DNA from: Microbulbifer variabilis
GTDB taxonomy: Bacteria; Pseudomonadota; Gammaproteobacteria; Pseudomonadales; Cellvibrionaceae
NCBI RefSeq assembly: GCF_020524905.1
Contig: NZ_JAIVKI010000003.1
Coordinates: 1 to 64,000, forward strand
DNA: 64,000 nt
Direction: 5' to 3'
In this document: in pieces, positions 15,574 to 24,659 of the stretch
Layout: every line of letters starts with the position of its first letter
Position numbering within the stretch: position 1 is the stretch's first letter
Notes under the pieces: model-generated
Database searches by the model: none
What the model was told of the DNA's origin: nothing
The model's input: the letters and a program-made list of their open reading frames with translations, nothing else
Program-made: the position numbers and the translations under genes

Positions 15574-16935
15574 TCATCGCCCAATCGTCGAAGAGCACCG
15601 GCTAACAATGGTTTGGTCATCCAGTTTTCCGTAAAAGCGTGGTCCAAAAGTGAAAGGGAAAGCCGGCACCAATTGAGCGTCATCGCTCAGGGTGACGGTC
15701 AAGTGGTAGTGGTAGCCGCGCTCTTCATCGGTGTGGCCGTTGTACTGGTCCAGGTAGGCACCGCCCTGGGCGGTCAGTTCAGGGTCCCAGTAATAGTCCT
15801 CGTAAAAGAAGCCGGCGGTAGTATCAAACTCGTTACTGGATAGAGAGGTGTAACTGCCGCTGGTGGATGGACCGGTGTTGTTGGTGCTCGTAGTACCCTT
15901 GCTGGTGTCGTATTCGTCGACCAACAGGCATGAGCGCTCACCGGCGATGCCACATCCAGTTTCGGAGCTGGGATCGTCGTAGTCGCGTACCGCCCAACTG
16001 CTCATTGCCAATTGGCCGTCGCCTTCCCAGGGGCCGTAAATTGCGAAGCCGTCGGCGGTATAGCCATAAATTGGCGAGTGGGCATCACCCACATCCCCCA
16101 CCAGGTTTGCCAAACAGTCGCTGTAGAAATGGTGGTGGTAGTCGCCGTTGGCGGCGTGGCCACCACAGACATCCACATCGTAGACCTCGGCCAGGGGAGC
16201 GAGCGTGTGCCAGGTATTGTTGACGGACTGGCCATCGCTCCACTGATAAATGGAGGTACCGTTAACCCAGTAGCCCTGCACACCGAGGCTGGTCTCGCAG
16301 TCCTCTGTCGCGGCTTCTGGGGATTTGGGGATATAACCCTGATGTGAGACATTCTCCGGGCAGACAGGGCCGGGGGGCCAGAAGCCATAGCCGGCTTCTG
16401 CACCGCAAGAGGCGTTGCTGCGATAGCCGATATCCTGACCAAAACTAATAAAGTCTCCCTCTTGAACATTGGGGCTGCCGTTGAGGAAATCGCTATTGAT
16501 TTTGGGGCGGGCCAGCAGGGCGTTGAGGATATTTTCGGTGATCAGAATTTCGTAATCGGGGATTCCGCTTGCAGATACCCGGGTGTATTCCTTACCGCTT
16601 ACCGTAACCGATTCGACACTCTGCACATTGACCAGGACCTGCTCATTGCTGTTGTTCTCGTAAATAAAGGGGGCGCGTTCGCCGGTGGTATTGACGATCC
16701 AGACACCGGTATCCTCTGCACTGCCGTCATCCCCTCCAGTATCTTCGTCCTCGCTGTTGTCATCCCCGCTATCACTGTCGGTCGAAGTGTCGCTGCTCTC
16801 GCTACTGGTTTCTGTGTCGGAGGACGAACTCCCCCCACCACCGCAGCCCTGCAGAACGCCGGTGAGCAGTGTGAGAGCGAGGGCATAAGATAAAAGTGAG
16901 CGCCCGTCTGGATGGAGTGTTTCTATTATTTTCAT
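15574..16935 (-). CDS. YHYH-domain lipoprotein, copy 2
   Basis: 453 residues from the ATG at 16935, chosen because CAGGG precedes it and the product then opens with a lipoprotein signal (LTGVLQGCGGGG). The frame to 17133 would bury this signal. After the lipid-anchored Cys comes a Gly/Ser then Ser/Asp/Glu linker, then the same domain as copy 1 with YHYH near the C-terminus (DEERGYHYHLTV). It is very similar to copy 1 over the whole domain. The intergenic distance to copy 1 is 29 bases, so copies 2 and 1 plus the small secreted gene look like one transcript. Confidence 0.86.
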   Translation of the reverse strand: MKIIETLHPDGRSLLSYALALTLLTGVLQGCGGGGSSSSDTETSSESSDTSTDSDSGDDNSEDEDTGGDDGSAEDTGVWIVNTTGERAPFIYENNSNEQVLVNVQSVESVTVSGKEYTRVSASGIPDYEILITENILNALLARPKINSDFLNGSPNVQEGDFISFGQDIGYRSNASCGAEAGYGFWPPGPVCPENVSHQGYIPKSPEAATEDCETSLGVQGYWVNGTSIYQWSDGQSVNNTWHTLAPLAEVYDVDVCGGHAANGDYHHHFYSDCLANLVGDVGDAHSPIYGYTADGFAIYGPWEGDGQLAMSSWAVRDYDDPSSETGCGIAGERSCLLVDEYDTSKGTTSTNNTGPSTSGSYTSLSSNEFDTTAGFFYEDYYWDPELTAQGGAYLDQYNGHTDEERGYHYHLTVTLSDDAQLVPAFPFTFGPRFYGKLDDQTIVSRCSSTIGR

Positions 16936-17355
16936 GGATAACCCTGGCATCAAAGGAGAAGTCACCTGAAAGTACTGAAGAAAAGAGGACAAAATATGGA
17001 CAATAACGGAGCCTGCGGAGCTGGTTTTCACGAGGAAAAAAATTTTCACAATTGCCTTTAAACGGACCTTTGCGTGAAAGGGGCTATGCCTGAAAAACCG
17101 TTTCTCCCTAATGGACCTTGGGAAGTCATTCATTTTCTCTATGCCAATTTTTTAGCGCGTTGAAAAAAAATTGGTGTGGCTTTCTGGTGGGGGATTGGCA
17201 ATGTTAAATTTTGCAAAGTTTTCTGCTGGGACGAGCCATGAGAGGGCGTTACAGCTGTGGGGGTGAGCTTGCTAACCGCACCGCAGGGAAATCCCACAGC
17301 ACGGTTAAACCGCACCAGCGCCTACAGATAACTACAAACCTTGAAATACTCAGGT
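16936..17355. other. Intergenic region between YHYH copies 2 and 3
   Basis: 420 bases. It should contain the promoter of copy 2. I see no clear operator, hairpin with T-run or RNA gene in it. Part of it is an open-frame extension of copy 2, but that has no signal peptide of its own. Confidence 0.35.
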
Positions 17356-18702
17356 TTACCTTGGCGGTGGCCCCGGCGGTATACCGCCGCCGACTTCGTC
17401 GGAGCAGACACTGACAATGGTCTGGCTATCCAGTTTGCCGTAAAAGCGCGGCCCGAAGGTGTAGGGAAAGGCTGGGGTAAGCTGTCCGTCCTCACTCTGA
17501 GTCACGGTGAGGTGATAGTGATAACCGCGTTCACTATCGCTGTGGCCGTTGTACTGATCCAGATAGGCACCGCCCAGGGCGGTCAGGTCACTATCCCAGT
17601 AATAATCCTCATAGAAAAAACCGGACTCGGTAATAAAGATATTTCCCGATAAAGAGGTGAAAGTATCGCTGGTGCTGGGGCCACTGTTGTCCAGTGCTTC
17701 AGTACCCTTGGTAAGATCGTACTCGTCGACTAGTAAGCAGGTACGCTCCCCGGCTATGCCACAACCACTGGGTGCGTCAGGATCGTCGTAATTGCGAATG
17801 GCCCAGCTGCTAATGGCCAGTTCTCCATCAGCCTCCCAGGGGCCGTGGATGGGGTAGCCATCGGCAGTGAAGCCGTAAATAGGGGAGTGACCATCGCCTG
17901 AGTCACCAACCAGATCCGCCAGGCAGTCGCTGTAGAAGTGGTGGTGATAATCGCCACGGGCTGCATGGCCGCCACAGATATCCACGTCGTACACTTCTGC
18001 CACCGGCGCCAAGGTGTGCCAGGTGCCATCCAATACCTGGCCATCGCTCCACTGGTAAATGGAAGTGCCGTTGACCCAGTAGCCCTGTGCCCCAAGCCCA
18101 CTTTCACAACTTTCATCGGACACCTCCGGTGCCAAGGGAAAATAGCCCTGATGGGAGACGTTCTCCGGGCACATGGGGCCGGGGGGCCAGTAGCCGTATC
18201 CAGCACCCGTGGCACAACTCTGAGAGTTGCTGCTGTAGCCGATATCCTGGCCAAAGCTGACAATATCGCCGATCTGTACAATGGGGCTGCCGCTGACAAA
18301 GTCCGTGGCGGACTTGGGCCGATTGATCAGCCAATCGTATAGGTTGTCGGTGATTTCTGTTTCGTAATCCGGGATGCCGGTTGCGCTTACCAGGGTGTAA
18401 TCCTTGCCATCTACCGTGACCGATTCCGCAGTCTGAACATTCACCAAAACCTGTTCGTTGCTGTTGGTTTCGTAGATATAGGGAGCGCGGGCACCCGTGG
18501 TGTTCAGAATCCAAGGGCCGCTGCCACCACCATTTCCTCCATCATCGCCATCACCCTCTCCGGAATCATCGCCCGGGGGAGGATCGGGGTCGTCCTGGTC
18601 ACAACCTACCAGGCTTGTTGAGACTAGGATCGAGAGAAGGGCAAACAGGATTGCGTCGCGCCACAGCTGTCGCCGAAATAATAGGCTTTCCTCTTCTTGC
18701 AT
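17356..18702 (-). CDS. YHYH-domain lipoprotein, copy 3
   Basis: 448 residues. The N-terminus ends in a lipobox (SILVSTSLVGCDQ) and is followed by a short Asp/Pro/Gly linker, different from the Ser-rich linkers of copies 1 and 2. The YHYH domain is conserved with the same Cys and His pattern (YGYWPPGPMCPENV, DICGGHAARGDYHHHF, SERGYHYHLT). The C-terminus adds a Gly/Pro tail (GGGIPPGPPPR) missing in the others. AAGGA precedes the ATG. It is separated from copy 2 by 420 bases and is probably transcribed on its own. The different linker and tail argue that this copy split first. Confidence 0.85.
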   Translation of the reverse strand: MQEEESLLFRRQLWRDAILFALLSILVSTSLVGCDQDDPDPPPGDDSGEGDGDDGGNGGGSGPWILNTTGARAPYIYETNSNEQVLVNVQTAESVTVDGKDYTLVSATGIPDYETEITDNLYDWLINRPKSATDFVSGSPIVQIGDIVSFGQDIGYSSNSQSCATGAGYGYWPPGPMCPENVSHQGYFPLAPEVSDESCESGLGAQGYWVNGTSIYQWSDGQVLDGTWHTLAPVAEVYDVDICGGHAARGDYHHHFYSDCLADLVGDSGDGHSPIYGFTADGYPIHGPWEADGELAISSWAIRNYDDPDAPSGCGIAGERTCLLVDEYDLTKGTEALDNSGPSTSDTFTSLSGNIFITESGFFYEDYYWDSDLTALGGAYLDQYNGHSDSERGYHYHLTVTQSEDGQLTPAFPYTFGPRFYGKLDSQTIVSVCSDEVGGGIPPGPPPR

Positions 18703-18870
18703 AAGTCACCATCCTTGATTGGGGGTTAGTAGGCTTAACCGGACGCTGGGCCCAGCTAGGGCTGAAACTAACGTGCAAAATGGGAAGCAATATGCAAGTT
18801 GGTTCTTGCGGCGGATGTTTCCTTATATCGTGCCGTAGAGTGAGATCGAGCTCTGAAAAATGAGGAAAGG

Positions 18871-18911
18871 GGCAGCCTCATTCCATAATCGGGGTATGGT
18901 GTAAGGCTGCC
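18871..18911 (-). terminator. Possible terminator after MATE gene
   Basis: GGCAGCCT / AGGCTGCC 8-bp stem with an inner CCATA/TATGG stem, 24 bases past the MATE stop. On the minus strand a T-rich stretch (CCTTTCCTCATTTTT) follows. Confidence 0.4.
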
Positions 18912-18935
18912 GATTGAAGATTTTTACAGGTTGAA

Positions 18936-20318
18936 TTAACTGGCGGACAGAGGCTCTGTCGGGTTGACTTCCACACTGCGCTGGTGGGTATCGTGACGCA
19001 GCCACCACCAGGACAGGGTGCCGAGTAACAGGTTGGATGCGGCGGTTGCGGCAAACAGCCCGGTCATGCCCCAGAAATAGTTGCCGATCCAGGCCAAAGG
19101 CAGGTAGACACCGAGTACCCGCAGGAAAGAAATCATGGTCGCGGGTAGTGGTCGGCCCAGTCCGTTAAAGGCAGCATTGGCAGACATCACAAAACCGTAG
19201 CCGGCGTAGCTGAACGGCACCAGGCTCAGATAGGCCACAGCCACGGCAATAACCTCAGGGGAGTCGCTGAACAGGCGCACCACAGGTTCGCCGATAAAAT
19301 ACAGTAGTACCGCCAGGCCCGCTCCGAGCACTAGGCAAAAGCGCGCCAGCACACTGACGGTTTCCCGCAGCCGGTCTATGTTGCCAGCCCCGGCATTTTG
19401 CCCCATGAAGGGCCCCACTACGGCAGACAGCGCATAAAAAACAATTAGAGCTACAGGTTCGATCCGTAGGGCCACACCGAGTCCGGCCACGGCCTCGTCG
19501 CCGTGTACAGCCACCAGCGCCACCACCACACCACCAGCCATGGGAATAATCACATTGGTGAGAACTGCGGGCAGCCCTACGGCGAGGACTTTGCGCCAGG
19601 ATTCGATCAGAGTGCCGAAGTGCCACTGAGGTGCAGCTACCAGGTTTTCCCTGCGAATCAGGTAATAGAAAGCGATAAAGAAACTGAGGGCGCGCACGAC
19701 CACCGTAGCGATGGCCGCCCCCTGTAATTCCAGCCGGGGAAAACCCAGTAACCCGAAGATCAGAATGGGGTCGAGAATCAGGTTGAACAGGGCCACGCCC
19801 ACCATGATTCGCCCGGTCAATGCACTGTTGCCGATAGCGCGCAGGGCTGAGAGAGCAATAGTGGGTACGATCACAAAAATTGTGCCGATATACCAGGGCA
19901 CCATATAGTCCTCGATCAGCGGCATCAGCTCTTCGCTGGCGCCAAGCAGGGAAAAGAGGGGGCGAATAGTCAGAAGGCCGACGATGGTAATGACTAGAGA
20001 GATTAGCAACGCCAATACCGAGGCGTCTGTTACCAGCCGGCGTACATTGCTCACTTCCCTAGCGCCATAGGCGCGGGCCACTGCGGAGGAGGTGCCGGCG
20101 CCAAGGCCAATGGAGAAACTGTTGATGACCATCACCACCGGGAAGGTGAAGCTCATCGCCGCCAGGGGTGCACTACCTAGTTGCGAGACAAAGTAGGTGT
20201 CCACAATATTGAAGGACATTACCGCGAGGATGCCCCACACCATGGGCAAGGCCAGTCTCTGCAGATGGCCGGAAACTGAGCCTTCTAGGAGTGAGGGACT
20301 GCTTTTTGATAGCGACAT
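18936..20318 (-). CDS. MATE-family efflux transporter (NorM/DinF-type)
   Basis: 460 residues with twelve predicted membrane helices in two six-helix halves. MATE signatures include LALPMVWGILAVMSFNIVDT at the start of helix 1, PLAAMSFTFPVVMVINS and GLGAGTSSAVARAYGA. The second half has LPAVLTNVIIPMAGG and FMGQNAGAGN. It exports drugs or metabolites using a Na+ or H+ gradient. GGAAAGAG lies before the ATG. It is 159 bases from rimI, so it may have its own promoter. Substrate cannot be told from sequence. Confidence 0.92.
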   Translation of the reverse strand: MSLSKSSPSLLEGSVSGHLQRLALPMVWGILAVMSFNIVDTYFVSQLGSAPLAAMSFTFPVVMVINSFSIGLGAGTSSAVARAYGAREVSNVRRLVTDASVLALLISLVITIVGLLTIRPLFSLLGASEELMPLIEDYMVPWYIGTIFVIVPTIALSALRAIGNSALTGRIMVGVALFNLILDPILIFGLLGFPRLELQGAAIATVVVRALSFFIAFYYLIRRENLVAAPQWHFGTLIESWRKVLAVGLPAVLTNVIIPMAGGVVVALVAVHGDEAVAGLGVALRIEPVALIVFYALSAVVGPFMGQNAGAGNIDRLRETVSVLARFCLVLGAGLAVLLYFIGEPVVRLFSDSPEVIAVAVAYLSLVPFSYAGYGFVMSANAAFNGLGRPLPATMISFLRVLGVYLPLAWIGNYFWGMTGLFAATAASNLLLGTLSWWWLRHDTHQRSVEVNPTEPLSAS

Positions 20319-20477
20319 TCTATAACTCTTTCCAACAAATCGGTTGAGTGGGCAGATTTACTCATACTGCCCTGGAGTGGCCTGACAATATAAAAACGGC
20401 TCGGCAGCATCGCCTGCGGAAAACTGCGCTGGGATGCGCAGCAAGAAAAAAGGGCTAAAAACGTCCGCCGTATGATT

Positions 20478-20951
20478 CTACGGTTGCGGTTCTGCCAGGG
20501 CGAGACTCATGAGTACAGCGTTCTCGCGCTTGCCGTTATCCGCGGGATAGTAATTCTTGCGCAAGCCATCCTCGGAAAAACCCAGTTTGCGGTAAAGTGA
20601 CTGCGCGGCGAGATTGGAGGCTCGCACCTCCAACAGCAATCGCTGGATATCCACTTGCAGTTCACCGATAAGACGTTTCAACAGAGTCTCTGCCAAGCCG
20701 CGCCGGCGCCACTGTGGTGCTACGGCCACATCGAGAATCTCCGCCTCATCAAACAGTTTGCTGACGACACAGCAGGCGACAGTCTCAGTGCCGCTGTTGA
20801 GCAGCCAGCACTGGTGTCCGGCTTTAAGGCTTTGTAGATATTGTGTCTCACTCCAGGGGTGGCTGTGGGCACTGAGTGCCAGAGTTGCCAGGGCAGTACA
20901 GTCTGCCTCTTCGGCAAGTCGTAAAACCAGCCCGTTACCCAAGGGCATCAT
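20478..20951 (-). CDS. rimI: RimI: ribosomal protein S18 alanine N-acetyltransferase
   Basis: 157 residues, one GNAT domain. The acetyl-CoA loop is seen as VAPQWRRRGLAETLL, preceded by the AEILDVAV strand. The C-terminal LEVRASNLAAQSLYRKLGF segment and the RKNYYP motif are typical of RimI. It acetylates the N-terminal Ala of S18. Its ATG overlaps the stop of the HolD-like gene by 4 bases (ATGA), and the holD-rimI order is the one found in E. coli, which supports both names. Confidence 0.9.
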   Translation of the reverse strand: MMPLGNGLVLRLAEEADCTALATLALSAHSHPWSETQYLQSLKAGHQCWLLNSGTETVACCVVSKLFDEAEILDVAVAPQWRRRGLAETLLKRLIGELQVDIQRLLLEVRASNLAAQSLYRKLGFSEDGLRKNYYPADNGKRENAVLMSLALAEPQP

Positions 20952-21718
20952 TGAGTGCGGGTCTCAGCGGGGTAGGCCTTGCGCAGAAGTTGCCAGAGCT
21001 CGCGCTTGCGTAGCGGTTGTTGCAATAACTGGGACAGGCTCGGCATGGGTAGGATACGTACTTCGCCCCAGTGATTGATATCGCTTTCAAGGGGTTGCGG
21101 GGTGCAGAATTCCTGTGCCTCTCGCCCCATCAGCCAGATAGATTGCACCGGGTAGCGCGAGCAGGAGGCTTCCAGCCAACTGGAAAAGGTATCGCGGGCC
21201 TCTGAGGCATCTGCCGCCGGACCGAAACGGTTTTCCACCATGGGCCAGTGCATACGCTCCTGTTGACGCGGTAGCTGGTGCCAGTTCAGTGCACGCACAA
21301 TATTGCCGAACAGTGCATCGAGCGGCAGTGCGGCACCGGGCTCGTGGCTATCCACCGCCAGCAGGGTTTCGCCGAGACGCCAGCAGTTGAGCACGAAGGG
21401 CTTCACTTGCTGGCTCGGTGCCGTCACTGGGGTAGCGATGGCCGGCTTTTCCGGAGCCTGTACTTTTGTCGCGTTGGTGAGTGCGCTGATCTCTGCCGCG
21501 ACAGTATCACGCTCTTTGGTGACAGGGGAGTCGACAATCTGTGCCGCAGACTGCGGCAGGGGATTAGTGACAAGCGGCAGCGGTTGCTCTATGGCCTCCG
21601 GCTCAGCCGGAGGCAACTTGGCCTGACGAGGCTCGGGAGCGAGAGGCAATACAAAGCGCGGCACATAGCTGGCTATGCCCAGTACCGACAGATATTCCGC
21701 TCGCTGCAGCTCGTTCAC
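20948..21718 (-). CDS. holD: HolD-like protein (DNA polymerase III psi subunit, extended)
   Basis: 256 residues, much longer than E. coli HolD (137). The N-terminus (RAEYLSVLGIASYVPR) and the C-terminal half (LDALFGNIVRALNW, then RELWQLLRKAY) align by eye with E. coli HolD (QLGITQWSLR, VLRALTV, ALWQQICTYE). Between them is a Pro/Ala/Glu-rich insert of ~80 residues. The gene has a GTG start directly after the leuA stop and overlaps rimI by 4 bases. HolD links the clamp loader to SSB through HolC. The call rests on this alignment plus the rimI neighbour, not on a search. Confidence 0.62.
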   Translation of the reverse strand: MNELQRAEYLSVLGIASYVPRFVLPLAPEPRQAKLPPAEPEAIEQPLPLVTNPLPQSAAQIVDSPVTKERDTVAAEISALTNATKVQAPEKPAIATPVTAPSQQVKPFVLNCWRLGETLLAVDSHEPGAALPLDALFGNIVRALNWHQLPRQQERMHWPMVENRFGPAADASEARDTFSSWLEASCSRYPVQSIWLMGREAQEFCTPQPLESDINHWGEVRILPMPSLSQLLQQPLRKRELWQLLRKAYPAETRTQ

Positions 21719-23254
21719 TTACACGCCCTGTTTCTTACTCTCACTGATGGCGAGCAAGTTTAACGCATCCATGTAGGCTTGTGCCGAGGCAATCAAAATA
21801 TCGGTATCGGCACCCACACCATTCACCAGTCGGCCGTCCTTTTCCAACCGCACGGTGACTGATCCCTGGGAATCTGTGCCCTGGGTGACGGCGTTGACGG
21901 AATACAGTTTTAAATCGGCACCACTATTGACGATATGCTCAATGGCTTTGAAAGTGGCATCCACCGGGCCGCCGCCCTGGGCCTCGGTCTGGTGGGACTC
22001 ACCATCGATAGATAGCTCGATAAAGGCCTGGGGCGCGCTGCCGATTTTAGTGCGCACATCCAGGTCGAGCAGCTTGAAGCGCTCCGCAGGCTCCTCGCGC
22101 AGGGCCACCAGAGAGTGGAGATCCTCGTCAAAAATTTCGTGCTTTTTATCGGCCAGTTCCTTAAAGCGCTGGAATACTAATTGGAACTCGTCGCTATCGG
22201 TGAAGGCGATGCCCAGCTCCTCGTAGCGGGCGCGTACCGCAGCCCTGCCGGAATGCTTGCCCAGCACCAGGCGGTTTTGTCCCCAGCCCACATCTTCGGC
22301 ACGCATGATCTCGTAGGTTTCGCGGTGTTTGAGTACCCCGTCCTGGTGGATGCCGGATTCGTGAGCGAAGGCGTTGGCGCCGACGATAGCCTTGTTCGGT
22401 TGTACCGGGAAGCCGGTAATGGACGAAACCATGCGCGAAGTCGGCACAATATGGTTGGTGTCGATGCCGGTAAACACAGGGAAGAGATCCTGGCGGGTCT
22501 GTACTGCCATTACGATTTCTTCCAGTGAGGCGTTGCCGGCGCGCTCGCCCAGGCCGTTGATGGTGCATTCCACTTGGCGTACACCGTTCATAACGGCGGA
22601 CAGCGAGTTGGCCACTGCCAGGCCCAGATCGTTGTGACAGTGAGTGGAAAAGATGGCCTGGTCGGAGTTGGGGACACTCTCGATGACCCGGCGGAACATG
22701 GCGCCGTACTCGCCCGGTTCACCATAGCCGACAGTGTCGGGGATATTGATAGTGCCGGCGCCAGCGGCGATCACCGCCTCAATGATTCGGTACATAAACT
22801 CCGGCTCGGAGCGACTGCCGTCCTCCAGGGAGAACTCCACATCGTCGGTAAACTGGCGCGCGGTCTTCACCGCTTTGACCGCCTGCTGCAGTACATCCTC
22901 TGGGTCCATCTGTAGTTTGTACTTCATATGGATCGGGGAAGTGGCGATAAATGTGTGGATGCGGGAGGCATTGGCTTTTTTCAGTGCCTCACCGGCGCGC
23001 ACTATGTCGGCGTTGACGGCACGGGCGAGGCTGCAGATGCGGGATTCGGTCACGGCTTCGGCAACCGCTTGCACCGCTTCAAAATCTCCGGGGCTGGCGA
23101 TGGCGAAGCCCGCCTCAATCACGTCTACACGCATACGTTCCAGCATGCGGGCAATACGCACCTTCTCCTCTTTGGTCATAGAGGCGCCAGGGCTCTGCTC
23201 TCCATCGCGCAGAGTGGTATCAAAAATGACTAATTTTTCTTTTGTAGTGCTCAT
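21719..23254 (-). CDS. leuA: 2-isopropylmalate synthase LeuA
   Basis: 511 residues, the typical length of the short LeuA type. The catalytic TIM barrel starts with [17 protein letters not shown]. The metal and substrate site residues are in [16 protein letters not shown] and [14 protein letters not shown], and the linker has [13 protein letters not shown]. The C-terminal leucine-sensing domain begins near residue 390 ([13 protein letters not shown]) and ends with [21 protein letters not shown]. It condenses acetyl-CoA and 2-oxoisovalerate, the first step of leucine synthesis. AAGGAG precedes the ATG. A likely leader peptide lies upstream, and holD-like and rimI follow without a gap. Confidence 0.97.
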   Translation of the reverse strand: MSTTKEKLVIFDTTLRDGEQSPGASMTKEEKVRIARMLERMRVDVIEAGFAIASPGDFEAVQAVAEAVTESRICSLARAVNADIVRAGEALKKANASRIHTFIATSPIHMKYKLQMDPEDVLQQAVKAVKTARQFTDDVEFSLEDGSRSEPEFMYRIIEAVIAAGAGTINIPDTVGYGEPGEYGAMFRRVIESVPNSDQAIFSTHCHNDLGLAVANSLSAVMNGVRQVECTINGLGERAGNASLEEIVMAVQTRQDLFPVFTGIDTNHIVPTSRMVSSITGFPVQPNKAIVGANAFAHESGIHQDGVLKHRETYEIMRAEDVGWGQNRLVLGKHSGRAAVRARYEELGIAFTDSDEFQLVFQRFKELADKKHEIFDEDLHSLVALREEPAERFKLLDLDVRTKIGSAPQAFIELSIDGESHQTEAQGGGPVDATFKAIEHIVNSGADLKLYSVNAVTQGTDSQGSVTVRLEKDGRLVNGVGADTDILIASAQAYMDALNLLAISESKKQGV

Positions 23255-23363
23255 TTCTGTCTTTTCTCCTTATTTGTTTCGAGGCTAAACAAGGGGCTTC
23301 GCCGCTGTCTACGCGCCGTCCAAATAAAGTTGGGAATTCTGTTCAGGGTGGGGGGGAGAAAAA

Positions 23364-23444
23364 TTATATGCCGCGTAGGGGCAGTCGCAGCGAGAAAGCT
23401 AGGGCGAAATGGCAGTGGCTGTAGGTGCAGTTGTCAGTCTTCAT
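23364..23444 (-). CDS. Putative leuA leader peptide (26 codons)
   Basis: Short ORF upstream of leuA, starting MKTDNCTYSHCHF and ending ALAFSLRLPLRGI, with four Leu codons in nine residues near its end. It begins about 30 bases after a good promoter. The end of the leader contains CTACGCG, which is perfectly complementary to CGCGTAG about 60 bases downstream, so translation of the Leu codons could change the fold of the leader RNA. There is no strong ribosome-binding site and no clear T-run after the distal hairpin, so the mechanism is open. The position and Leu richness are as expected for attenuation. Confidence 0.5.
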   Translation of the reverse strand: MKTDNCTYSHCHFALAFSLRLPLRGI

Positions 23445-23479
23445 ATGTGGAGATACCGGCTTCGGACTGGATTTCGCAC

Positions 23480-23509
23480 ATTATGGATGTTATTTGATCT
23501 TTTGGTCAA
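23480..23509 (-). promoter_or_regulatory. Sigma70-type promoter of leuA leader
   Basis: On the minus strand: TTGACC (complement of 23504-23509), an 18-base spacer, and CATAAT (complement of 23480-23485). It is placed just upstream of the 26-codon leader. Confidence 0.6.
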
Positions 23510-23647
23510 TGGTTATCCTAAGATTGCGCTTAAATATTCTTTTTGTGGTTAGTTCATCCTATTTTTACTCTTATTTTTGGGCGCCTATCTATATTTGGAG
23601 GTATTTGCCCCCAGGCTAATCAACGCATTAGGGGCCGAGGGGAGGGG

Positions 23648-24157
23648 CTATCTGGTGGGCTCTTTGGGAGAAGTGTCATCCAGTTTGTGTAGAAACTGCC
23701 AGAGATCTCCGTGGAGTTGCTTCACTTCAACACGGGTAATGTTTGAGCCTTGTAAGTTTTTCTGCACCCACTGCTTGGCCCGGGGTTTTAACGCCAGTCC
23801 AGCACTCGTGGCGGCAACTAAGGTAACACGCTCGTCCCATGGTGCGCGGCTTCTCTCAACCAAGCCGTGCTGCTGCATGCGCTTTAACAGTGGGGTGAGA
23901 GTGCCGGAGTCGAGCATCAGGCGTTGCCCAAGGGCGCCGAGGCTTCTGTCGTTACTGTTTCCTGCGCTTTCAGCTGGGCCTTCTTCATCTTCACTGGCCC
24001 ATTCCCACAGCACCATCAATACCAGGTACTGGGGGTAGGTGATGCCCAGATCCTGCAGCATGGGTTGGTAGGCTTTCGTCATGGCCCTGGAGGCGGCGTA
24101 GAGGGCAAAGCAGAGCTGGCGGTTTAGGGCCAGCTCGGAATCGTCATCACAAATCAC
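23648..24157 (-). CDS. OhrR-type MarR-family peroxide-sensing repressor
   Basis: 169 residues with a GTG start. NRQLCFALYAASRAMTKAY places a Cys at residue 16 that matches the reactive N-terminal Cys of OhrR. The winged helix spans ~50-120 (LGITYPQYLVLMVLW, then LDSGTLTPLLKRM and RVTLVAA). A slightly longer insert (EDEEGPAESAGNSND) splits helices in the DNA-binding part. OhrR-type proteins repress peroxide-defence genes until the Cys is oxidised. The gene lies 2 bases after the glutathione peroxidase stop, so it is co-transcribed, and probably binds the palindromes upstream of that gene. No ohr gene is seen here. Confidence 0.85.
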   Translation of the reverse strand: MICDDDSELALNRQLCFALYAASRAMTKAYQPMLQDLGITYPQYLVLMVLWEWASEDEEGPAESAGNSNDRSLGALGQRLMLDSGTLTPLLKRMQQHGLVERSRAPWDERVTLVAATSAGLALKPRAKQWVQKNLQGSNITRVEVKQLHGDLWQFLHKLDDTSPKEPTR

Positions 24158-24159
24158 GG

Positions 24160-24639
24160 TTACAACATCCGTTCGATTTCTTCCTGCAGGGACTCTGGGG
24201 TGTCCTTTGGCGCGTAGCGCTTAACTTCCTTGCCATCCTTACTGATCAGGAATTTAGTGAAGTTCCACTTGATGCCCTCGGTACCGAGGAGTCCCGGTGC
24301 ACGTTTCTTTAACTCCACAAACAGTGGGTGAGCAGTGGGGCCATTAACATCCAGCTTGGCGTAAACGGGAAAGCTGACGCCAAAGTTCAGTTCGCAGAAC
24401 TCCTGGATTTCATCATCGCTGCCGGGTTCCTGCTTGCCGAACTGGTTGCAGGGAAAGCCAAGTACGGCCAGGCCGCGGTCTTTATATTGATCGTAGAGCG
24501 CTTCAAGCCCTTTATATTGTTTGGTGAATCCGCATTTGCTGGCAGTGTTGACCACAAGGATCAGTTTGCCCTTATAGTCTTCAAGGGATGTGGTTTCGCC
24601 GCTGGCGGTCTTGACTGGAATTGAGTAAAGGTCGGTCAT
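24160..24639 (-). CDS. Glutathione peroxidase (Cys type, thioredoxin-dependent-like)
   Basis: 159 residues from the ATG at 24639 (GGAG upstream). The peroxidatic Cys is residue 36 (NTASKCGFTKQYKGLE). The Gln of the catalytic tetrad and a likely resolving Cys are in GFPCNQFGKQEPG, and the Trp-Asn pair is in KWNFTKF. The GPx family reduces hydrogen peroxide and organic hydroperoxides; non-seleno bacterial forms usually use thioredoxin. It is the first gene of a two-gene operon with its OhrR-type regulator. The promoter region carries paired ATTGYGCACAAT palindromes. Confidence 0.95.
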   Translation of the reverse strand: MTDLYSIPVKTASGETTSLEDYKGKLILVVNTASKCGFTKQYKGLEALYDQYKDRGLAVLGFPCNQFGKQEPGSDDEIQEFCELNFGVSFPVYAKLDVNGPTAHPLFVELKKRAPGLLGTEGIKWNFTKFLISKDGKEVKRYAPKDTPESLQEEIERML

Positions 24640-24659
24640 GGTACGCTCCATCTATTAAT

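Noticed and set aside
15228-15605. Plus-strand Ser/Val-rich ORF opposite YHYH copy 1
   Set aside because: A shadow of the acidic Ser/Thr/Glu linker codons on the minus strand.
16936-17133. N-terminal extension of YHYH copy 2
   Set aside because: The added residues bury the lipoprotein signal that begins at the ATG at 16935.
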